Shown here piece by piece: positions 16,627-26,455 of a stretch of DNA of 64,000 nt. The translations under genes were made by a program, and so were the position numbers. The DNA comes from CALIZF01 sp046292445 (GTDB taxonomy: Bacteria; Pseudomonadota; Alphaproteobacteria; Rhodobacterales; Rhodobacteraceae): contig JBKBQT010000015.1 of assembly GCA_046292445.1 (NCBI GenBank), positions 9,421-73,420 of the forward strand, given 5' to 3'. How positions within the stretch are numbered: position 1 is the stretch's first letter; every line of letters begins with the position of its first letter. Under the pieces are notes generated by a model. That model saw nothing but the letters and a program-made list of their open reading frames with translations. It was not told the origin of the DNA and ran no database searches.

Positions 16627-17952
16627 TCAACCGCTTGCGGCGGCGGCGAAGGCGCGCGCCTCGGCCGGGGCGGTGCCGAGCCAGAAGGGGCCCAGGACCG
16701 CCGTATCCCAGTCAAGCGCGGGATGGGCCGCGGCGGCGAGGGCGCGCAGCGGCGTGCCGGTTGCCGCCGCCTCGCGGGCGAGCGCCCCGGCGGCCGCCGC
16801 GGCTTCGCCCCGCGGCATGGTCCGGGCAAGGGCGAAGGCCAGCGCCTCGGCCATGAGCGTGCCGCCGCCGGCCTCGAGCCCGCGCGCCATCGCGGCCGGG
16901 TCGGGCGCGATGCGGGCCGCGACGTCGCAGCCGAGCGACAGGGCGCGCCCCGCCGCCATGCAGAGCGGCGGCAGGGTGAGCCATTCGGTGAACCACGCCG
17001 CCCCGTCGCGCTGCTGGCGGTGCAGCATCGCGCCCTGCATCGTCGCCGCCAGCCCCTGCGCGGACCGGGCGAGCGCGACGAGGGCCGACGGGCCGACGGG
17101 GTTGGCCTTCTGCGGCATGGTCGAGGATGCCCCTGCCCCGGCGACGGCAACCTCGCCGATGCCGGTCTGGGTCAGCAGGATGAGATCCTCGCCCATCCGG
17201 CCGAGCGTTGCGCAGGTGGCGGCCATCCAGGCCGCAAAGGCGGCAAGGCCGGCACGTTCGACATGCCACGAATGGCCGGGATCGGCGAGGCCGAGGGCCT
17301 CGGCAAGGGCAGCCCGGCAGGCAGGGCCGCCCTCGCCCATGGCCGATAGCGTGCCCGCCGCGCCGGACAGCGAGACGATCAACACATCGCGGCGCACCGC
17401 CCCGAGGTCCGCCCGGTGGCGCAGCAGGGGCCGGCCCCAGGACGCGACAACGGCGCCGAAGGTGGTGGGCGTCGCCGCCTGGCCGTAGGTGCGCGCGGCC
17501 ATCGGAAGGTCGGCATGGCTTGCCGCGAGGGCGCCGAACGTGCCGAGCAGCGCGGTCAGGCGGCTTTCCCACAGGTCGAGCACGGGGCGCAGGCGCAGCG
17601 CCAGTGCGGTATCCATGATGTCCTGCGACGTCGCGCCCCAATGCGCCCATTCCATCGCGCCCGCATCGCCCGCCGCCCTGCGAAAGGCCGCGACAAGGGC
17701 AGGCACCGGCACACCGTTGGCGGCGGTTTCGGCGGCGAGTGCCGCAGGGTCGATCTGGACCTCGCGCGCGGCGCGGTCGATCGCCGCCGCCGCCTCCGCC
17801 GGGATGAGCCCGAGCGCACCCTGCACGCGGGCCAGCGCCCCCTCGACCAGCAGCATCGCGCGGATTTCGGCCGCGTCGCTGAACAGACGCGCGGTTTCGT
17901 CATCGCCGAACAGGCCCCGGTAGAGCGCGCTGTCGGCAGGGTGGGCCGGCAT
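16627..17952 (-). CDS. pcaB: 3-carboxy-cis,cis-muconate cycloisomerase
   Basis: A 441-residue member of the fumarase/aspartase superfamily that converts beta-carboxy-cis,cis-muconate to gamma-carboxymuconolactone in the protocatechuate branch of the beta-ketoadipate pathway. The superfamily signature is ASSTMPQKANPVGPS, with the conserved segment HWGATSQDIMDTALALRLR earlier. The start ATG at 17952 shares one base with the stop of the preceding BKACE gene. It is the last gene of a pcaC-H-G-BKACE-B operon. Confidence 0.93.
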   Translation of the reverse strand: MPAHPADSALYRGLFGDDETARLFSDAAEIRAMLLVEGALARVQGALGLIPAEAAAAIDRAAREVQIDPAALAAETAANGVPVPALVAAFRRAAGDAGAMEWAHWGATSQDIMDTALALRLRPVLDLWESRLTALLGTFGALAASHADLPMAARTYGQAATPTTFGAVVASWGRPLLRHRADLGAVRRDVLIVSLSGAAGTLSAMGEGGPACRAALAEALGLADPGHSWHVERAGLAAFAAWMAATCATLGRMGEDLILLTQTGIGEVAVAGAGASSTMPQKANPVGPSALVALARSAQGLAATMQGAMLHRQQRDGAAWFTEWLTLPPLCMAAGRALSLGCDVAARIAPDPAAMARGLEAGGGTLMAEALAFALARTMPRGEAAAAAGALAREAAATGTPLRALAAAAHPALDWDTAVLGPFWLGTAPAEARAFAAAASG

Positions 17953-18806
17953 CAGGCGGCGCGGTCGGCGCCGACGGGGCGCAGGCCGAGCATCGCACGC
18001 GCCTGGGCCGGGGTGGCGACGGGGCGGCCGTAGCGCGCGGCGATGGCGGCGGCGCGTGCCACCAGCGCGGCATTCGACGGCGCAAGGGTGGTGCGGTCGA
18101 GGCGGACGTTGTCCTCGAGCCCGGTCCGCGCATGGCCGCCGGACGAGATCGCCCAGTCGTTCAGCACGATCTGGCTCGGGCCGATCCCCGCCGCGCACCA
18201 TGGCGCATCGATGCCGAAGAGGCGCTTGACCGTCGCGACGTAGAAATCGAACACCGCGCGGTCGGCGGGCATGGCGTTCCTGACACCCATCACGAACTGC
18301 ACATAGGGGCGGGCCCTGAGCTGGCCCGCGTCCCACATCGCCTTGGCCTTGAAGATGTGCGACAGGTCGAACGCCTCGATCTCGGGCACGACGCCGTAGC
18401 TCGCCATCTCGGCCGCGAGCCAGTCCACAAGGTCGGGCGGGTTTTCGTAGACGCGCGTGGGAAAGTTGTTCGACCCCACCGACAGCGACGCCATGTCGGG
18501 GCGCAGGGGCAACATGCCGCCCCGCGCCCGCCCCGCCCCCGACCGCCCGCCGGTCGAAAGCTGCACGATCATGCCGGGGCAGTGCGCCTCGATCCCCTCC
18601 TTGAGGCGGGCGAAGCGTTCGGGGTCCGAGGTCGGTTTGCCGTCGTCGTCGCGGACGTGGCAATGGGCGATGGACGCCCCCGCCTCGAATGCCGCGTGGG
18701 TGCTTTCCACCTGTTCGGCGATGGTGATCGGCACGGCCGGGTTGTCGGCCTTGGTCGGCAACGATCCGGTGATGGCGACGCAGAGGATGCAGGGCGTGGC
18801 GGTCAT
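17952..18806 (-). CDS. BKACE (DUF849) beta-keto acid cleavage enzyme
   Basis: A 284-residue TIM-barrel enzyme of the BKACE family, which condenses a beta-keto acid with acetyl-CoA to give acetoacetate and a new acyl-CoA. The Zn2+ ligands of the characterised Kce enzyme (His46, His48, Glu230) correspond here to H48 and H50 (AHCHVRDDDGKPT) and E231 (GHARTGLEDNVRLD). Other conserved parts are QLSTGGRSG and GIGPSQIVLNDWAI. It sits between pcaG and pcaB with overlapping or touching ends. The obvious candidate substrate is therefore beta-ketoadipate, giving succinyl-CoA plus acetoacetate, which would replace PcaIJ and PcaF, none of which is in the window. Family firm; substrate inferred from context. 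Confidence 0.88.
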   Translation of the reverse strand: MTATPCILCVAITGSLPTKADNPAVPITIAEQVESTHAAFEAGASIAHCHVRDDDGKPTSDPERFARLKEGIEAHCPGMIVQLSTGGRSGAGRARGGMLPLRPDMASLSVGSNNFPTRVYENPPDLVDWLAAEMASYGVVPEIEAFDLSHIFKAKAMWDAGQLRARPYVQFVMGVRNAMPADRAVFDFYVATVKRLFGIDAPWCAAGIGPSQIVLNDWAISSGGHARTGLEDNVRLDRTTLAPSNAALVARAAAIAARYGRPVATPAQARAMLGLRPVGADRAA

Positions 18807-18807
18807 G

Positions 18808-19425
18808 TCAGATGTCCAGGAACACGGTTTCGTCCGTCCCCTGAAGGCGGATGTCGAAACGGTAGGCGCCGGGGGCGGTGGCGCGCGCGATCAGGGTGCC
18901 GCGGCGGTGCTCCTGCTCGATCAGCGTCAGGACGGGGTCGGAGGCGTGCAGCGCGCCGTCCTCGGGGAAATACATCCGGGTGTTCAGGCCGATGTTGATG
19001 CCCCGCGCCACGATCCACAGGCTCAGATGCGGCGCCTGCATGCGCCCCGACCGGCCGGGCACGGCGCCGGGGCGGATCGTGTCGAAGGACCACAGGCCCG
19101 TGTCGAAATCGGTGATGACCCGGCCCCAGCCGCGAAAGCCGGGGGCACAATCGGCATGGCGCGGGTCGTCCGGGTGCGGATAGATCCCCGCCGCGTCGGC
19201 CTGCCACACCTCGAGCAGCACGTCCTTGACCGGCGCGCCGGTGCCGTCGATCACCAGCCCCTCGACGCGGATGCGCTCGCCCGGCACCTCCGGGGCGGCG
19301 ATGACCCGGCCGAGTTCCTGCGCAAAGATGGTAAAGCCGGCGGCGCCCGGCGCGAGGCCGATATGGACATAGGGCCCGGCCGTCTGTGACGCGGTTTCGT
19401 GCAGGTAGGGCAAGGGTTGCGGCAT
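18808..19425 (-). CDS. pcaG: protocatechuate 3,4-dioxygenase alpha subunit
   Basis: A 205-residue intradiol dioxygenase alpha subunit. Characteristic parts are the N-terminus PYLHETASQTAGPYVHIGL, the beta-sandwich segment DVLLEVWQADAAGIYPH, and RMQAPHLSLWIVARGINIGL, where the iron-binding Tyr/His residues of the beta chain are not kept, as expected for alpha. It pairs with PcaH to open the ring of protocatechuate. Its start lies 1 bp from the pcaH stop. Confidence 0.95.
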   Translation of the reverse strand: MPQPLPYLHETASQTAGPYVHIGLAPGAAGFTIFAQELGRVIAAPEVPGERIRVEGLVIDGTGAPVKDVLLEVWQADAAGIYPHPDDPRHADCAPGFRGWGRVITDFDTGLWSFDTIRPGAVPGRSGRMQAPHLSLWIVARGINIGLNTRMYFPEDGALHASDPVLTLIEQEHRRGTLIARATAPGAYRFDIRLQGTDETVFLDI

Positions 19426-19426
19426 G

Positions 19427-22476
<3,050 letters not shown>

Positions 22477-22542
22477 GCCCGCAGGACAGCATCGGACCGG
22501 CGCGGCACGAACCGCCCTGGCAGAGCAACAGGAGAGAACGCC

Positions 22543-23790
22543 ATGACCGTTTCCCGCAGAACCTTCGTCCTCGGCGCCTCGGCGCTCGCCCTTGCATCGC
22601 CGCCCGTGATCGGGCGGGCGCAGGGGTCGGGCAAGATCGTGTTCGCCTCGATCCTCGATCTGTCGGGGGGCCTCGACATCTACGGGGCGCCGATGGCCGA
22701 GACGACGAAGATGGCAATCGACGACATCAACGCGGCGGGTGGCCTTCTCGGCCGCGAGGTAGAGCTGAAGCTCTACGACGCGCAGTCAACCATCCAGTTC
22801 TACACCCAGTATGCGACGCAGGCGGCGGCGGGCGACCGGGCCGACACGGTGCATGCCGGCATCACGTCCGCGAGCCGCGAGGCGATCCGCCCGACGCTGG
22901 CGCGGTTCAACACGCTCTATTTCTACAACGTGCAATACGAAGGCGGCGTGTGCGATTTCAACACCTTCTGCACCGGATCGACGCCGGCGCAGACGGTGGC
23001 CAAGGTCGTGCCCCATGCCATGAAGAAATGGGGCAAGAAGGTCTATATCGTCGCGGCCGACTACAATTATGGCCAGATCACCGCGCAATGGATGCAGAAG
23101 TTCGTGGCCGACGAGGGTGGCGAGACGCTGGCGGTCGAGTTCTTTCCGCTCGACGTCACCAACTTTGGCCCGACGATCAACAAGATCCAGCAGGCCAGGC
23201 CCGATTTCGTGATCTCGGCGCTGGTCGGGGGCGCGCATGTGTCGTTCTACCGGCAATATGCGGCGGCCGGGATGAACAAGGACATCCCGATCGCCTCGAC
23301 CACCTTCGGGGTGGGCAACGAGCACAAGCTGATCTCGGCCGAGGAAGGCAACGGGTTGATCGCGGCCTATTCCTATTTCGAGGCCATCGACAACCCGGCG
23401 AACAAGGATTTCCTGGCCCGGTTCTCGGCCCGGCTCGGGGCAAACCGGCCGGCGCTGAACGAACTGGCCATGCGGTCCTACGAGGGCGCGATGCTCTGGG
23501 CGGCGGCGGTCAGGGCGGCGGGGACGGTGGACCGGGCGGCGGTGATCGAGGCCTTGCGCACTGGGCTGAGCCATGACGGGCCGTCCGGTGCCGTGACCGT
23601 CGATGCCCGGACGCATCACTGCACGATGAACGTCTACCTGGGCGAGCTGAAGGACCAGGAGTTTGCGATCATCGAAAGCCATGCCGACCAGCCCCCGGCC
23701 GACACAGCGCTGGTCTGCGATCTCGTGACCAACCCGAACCAGTCCACCTTCTACTTCGAGAACGGCCTCGCGGCGGCCGGCATCAAGTGA
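22543..23790 (+). CDS. ABC transporter substrate-binding protein, urea/amide type (Tat signal)
   Basis: A 415-residue periplasmic binding protein of the branched-chain-amino-acid/UrtA/AmiC fold. The N-terminus has a twin-arginine signal (SRRTFVLGASALALA, cleavage near residue 28). The mature protein begins SGKIVFASILDLSGGLDIYG, as in UrtA/AmiC-like receptors. ISALVGGAHVSFYRQYAAAG and NELAMRSYEGAMLWAAAV are typical of this group. It is followed directly by two permease and two ATPase genes. The ligand is not known; amide- or urea-like compounds are suggested by family and by the amidase downstream. Confidence 0.85.
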   Translation: MTVSRRTFVLGASALALASPPVIGRAQGSGKIVFASILDLSGGLDIYGAPMAETTKMAIDDINAAGGLLGREVELKLYDAQSTIQFYTQYATQAAAGDRADTVHAGITSASREAIRPTLARFNTLYFYNVQYEGGVCDFNTFCTGSTPAQTVAKVVPHAMKKWGKKVYIVAADYNYGQITAQWMQKFVADEGGETLAVEFFPLDVTNFGPTINKIQQARPDFVISALVGGAHVSFYRQYAAAGMNKDIPIASTTFGVGNEHKLISAEEGNGLIAAYSYFEAIDNPANKDFLARFSARLGANRPALNELAMRSYEGAMLWAAAVRAAGTVDRAAVIEALRTGLSHDGPSGAVTVDARTHHCTMNVYLGELKDQEFAIIESHADQPPADTALVCDLVTNPNQSTFYFENGLAAAGIK

Positions 23791-23826
23791 CGGCCTGAAC
23801 CGGCCCCTCAGACCTGGGAGACCCCG

Positions 23827-24696
23827 TTGGACCTCGTCGCCGCGATCGTCCTGCAGCTTGTCTACGGCATTGCGAACCTCGCCCTGATCTCGGTGGGCCT
23901 TGCGATCATCTTCGGGATGATGCGGGTCATCAACCTTGCGCATGGCGAATTCCTGATGCTCGGCGGCTATACGGTCGTGGTTTCGACCAACAACGGGGTC
24001 AACCTGTGGTTCGCCATGCTGATCCTCGCCCCGCTGGTCGTCGGCGTGATCGGGGTGATCGTGGAGCGAATGCTGATCCGTTGGCTCTACGGGCGGATGA
24101 TCGACACGCTGCTGGCGACCTGGGGGCTTTCGCTGCTGCTCATCGGGCTGGTCACGTCGATCTTCGGCGCCTCGACAGCGACGACCGTCTCGCCGCCCAT
24201 CGGGACCATCCGTATCGGCGCCTACACGGCCTCGGGATACGAGGTGTTCCTGATCTTCGTCACGCTGGTGCTGGGCGCGGCGATCTGGGCGGTGCTGCGG
24301 TTCACGAAACTGGGGCTGGTGGCGCGGGGAACGATGCAGAACGCCGAGATGGCCGCCGCGCTCGGCGTGTCCACCAGCCGGATCTACATGATAACCTTCG
24401 GGCTCGGCGCGGCGGTCACGGGGCTTGCGGGCGGACTGCTGGCGCCGGTGACTGGGGTTCTGCCGACCATCGGGGCGACCTATATCGCCAAGGCCTTCAT
24501 CACGGTCATTTCGGGCGGATCGGCGATCCTTGCCGGGACCGCGGCGGGGTCGGTGCTGCTGGGCCTTGTCAACGGGGTGGTCACGTTCCTGTCCGGGCCG
24601 ACCTTCGGCGAGGTCGCGCTGCTGGTCGCGGCCATCGTGCTGCTGCGGCTGATGCCGCGCGGGATCACCGGGCGCTTTTTCCGGAAATCGTTGTGA
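23827..24696 (+). CDS. ABC transporter permease, LivH/UrtB type
   Basis: A 289-residue inner-membrane permease of the LivH family with about eight helices. The conserved motif after helix 2 is MRVINLAHGEFLMLGGY, and the EAA-like loop is ARGTMQNAEMAAALGVSTSRIYM. The start appears to be TTG at 23827, preceded by GGGAG at a good distance; no ATG or GTG fits better. The stop overlaps the next permease gene by 4 bp (GTGA). Confidence 0.88.
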   Translation: MDLVAAIVLQLVYGIANLALISVGLAIIFGMMRVINLAHGEFLMLGGYTVVVSTNNGVNLWFAMLILAPLVVGVIGVIVERMLIRWLYGRMIDTLLATWGLSLLLIGLVTSIFGASTATTVSPPIGTIRIGAYTASGYEVFLIFVTLVLGAAIWAVLRFTKLGLVARGTMQNAEMAAALGVSTSRIYMITFGLGAAVTGLAGGLLAPVTGVLPTIGATYIAKAFITVISGGSAILAGTAAGSVLLGLVNGVVTFLSGPTFGEVALLVAAIVLLRLMPRGITGRFFRKSL

Positions 24697-25730
24697 GCGG
24701 CGGGGGCACGCTGCACGCGATGCGCGGCACCTTCGCCTTCGCCACGATCGGCATCCTCTTCACGCTGATCGCACCGCAGGTGCTCGCGCTGTTCACGATC
24801 ATCAACCTCACGACCGCCATCGCGCTGGCCATCCTTGCGCTGAGCCTCGCACTGGTCTGGGGATACGGCGGGATCCTGTGTTTCGGGCAGGTCGCGTTCT
24901 TTGGCCTCGGGGCCTATGCCTACACGATCGGGGCGATCAACTTCGGCGGGACGACATGGGCCATCCTGCTGGCCATGGTCGTGGCGGCGGCGGTGGCGGC
25001 AGTGCTCGGGGCCTTCATGTTCTACGGGCGCATTTCGGACGTCTACCTCGGCGTCATCACCCTGACCGTGACGCTCATCCTGTTCTCGCTGATGCGCCGG
25101 ACGTCCGGGCCGGAATACAAGATCGGCAAGTCGCTGCTGGGCGGGTTCAACGGCGTGTCGTCGCCGCCCCTGCACCTGCCCTGGGACACGCGGGCGATCC
25201 TGTTTCCCGAACAGGTGTTCTATGTCGCGATGGCGGCGCTGATCCTGGCCTATCTCTTCTGCGGCTGGCTGGTGACGACGCATTTCGGCCGCGTCTGCGT
25301 CGGCATCCGCGAGAACGAGCTTCGGGCGGAACTGCTGGGCTATGACACGCGGGCCTACAAGCTGGGCATCTTCACCATCGGCGCGGCCATCGCGGGGCTG
25401 GGGGGCGTGTTGTTCTGCAACGGGGTGGGGCGGATCACGCCGGATGTGTTCAGCCTCTACAATGCCGCGCTGACGATCATCTGGGTGATCGTGGGCGGGC
25501 GGGGCACGCTGGTGGGGCCGGTGATCGCGACCTTCGCGCTGTTCTATCTCACGTCGTCGCTGGGCGGGCAGAGCCTGTTCAACTCCAACCTCGTGCTCGG
25601 GATCATCCTGATCCTGTTCGTGCTGTTCGTGCCCAAGGGTATCGCGCCAACCGTGGCGGACCTCGCCCGCGGCCGCCGCCCCGCAGCCCCCGCCCGCCGC
25701 ACCCGCCGCAGCCGAGGGGCGGCGGAATGA
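24693..25730 (+). CDS. ABC transporter permease, LivM/UrtC type
   Basis: A 345-residue permease of the LivM family with about ten helices. Family signatures are WGYGGILCFGQVAFFGLGAYAY and GIRENELRAELLGYDTRAYKL. The GTG at 24693 overlaps the previous stop; an ATG at 24720 is the alternative. The C-terminus is a basic tail (RRTRRSRGAAE) unlike typical LivM. It overlaps the next gene by 4 bp. Confidence 0.88.
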   Translation: MSGGGTLHAMRGTFAFATIGILFTLIAPQVLALFTIINLTTAIALAILALSLALVWGYGGILCFGQVAFFGLGAYAYTIGAINFGGTTWAILLAMVVAAAVAAVLGAFMFYGRISDVYLGVITLTVTLILFSLMRRTSGPEYKIGKSLLGGFNGVSSPPLHLPWDTRAILFPEQVFYVAMAALILAYLFCGWLVTTHFGRVCVGIRENELRAELLGYDTRAYKLGIFTIGAAIAGLGGVLFCNGVGRITPDVFSLYNAALTIIWVIVGGRGTLVGPVIATFALFYLTSSLGGQSLFNSNLVLGIILILFVLFVPKGIAPTVADLARGRRPAAPARRTRRSRGAAE

Positions 25731-26455
25731 ACCGCGCGCGGGGCGAGCCGGTGGTCGAGACGCGGGCGCTCGACATGCATTTCGGCGGCGTGCGGGCAGT
25801 GGACAGCGTCGATTTCACGCTGTTCGACCGCGAATTGCGCTGCCTGATCGGGCCGAACGGGGCGGGCAAGTCGACGTTCTTCAAGTGCTTGACCGGCCAG
25901 TTGAAGCCGACAGCCGGCGAGGTGGTGATCCGCGGCGTGCCGATGACGGGGGCCGAGCCGCATGCGGTCGCGTCGATGGGGGTGGGGATCAAGACACAGG
26001 TGCCCAGCGTGTTCGACAGGCTGAGCGTGGAGGAGAACATCTGGCTCTCGGCTCGCCGCTGGCACACCGCCCCGCGGGCGCGCACGCTGACCGCCGAGAC
26101 GCTCGACCGGCTGCGCCTCGGCGACATCCGACGGCGGCAGGTCGGCGCGCTCGCCCACGGGCAGCGGCAGTGGGTGGAACTCGGGATGGTCGTCGCGGCC
26201 GAGCCCTGGCTCGTGCTGCTCGACGAACCGGCCGCGGGCATGACGCATGAGGAAACCGCCCGCACCGCCGAGCTTATCCGCGAGATCAACGCGACGGCGG
26301 CGCTGATCGTGGTGGAACACGACATGCAGTTCATCCGCATGATCTCGCGCACGGTGACGCTGTTCCATGAAGGGCGGATCCTGATGGAGGATACGATGGA
26401 CGCGATCTCGGCCGACCCGCGCGCGCGCGAGGTTTACCTCGGGCATCGCGCATGA
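25727..26455 (+). CDS. ABC transporter ATP-binding protein, UrtD/LivG type
   Basis: A 242-residue ATPase with Walker A GPNGAGKST (residues 42-50), Walker B WLVLLDEPAAGM and the H-loop VVEHDMQFI. The signature motif is LAHGQRQWVELGM rather than LSGGQ, a feature of UrtD urea-type ATPases, which supports an amide/urea-like substrate. It is followed by the second ATPase with a 4-bp overlap. Confidence 0.9.
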   Translation: MNRARGEPVVETRALDMHFGGVRAVDSVDFTLFDRELRCLIGPNGAGKSTFFKCLTGQLKPTAGEVVIRGVPMTGAEPHAVASMGVGIKTQVPSVFDRLSVEENIWLSARRWHTAPRARTLTAETLDRLRLGDIRRRQVGALAHGQRQWVELGMVVAAEPWLVLLDEPAAGMTHEETARTAELIREINATAALIVVEHDMQFIRMISRTVTLFHEGRILMEDTMDAISADPRAREVYLGHRA

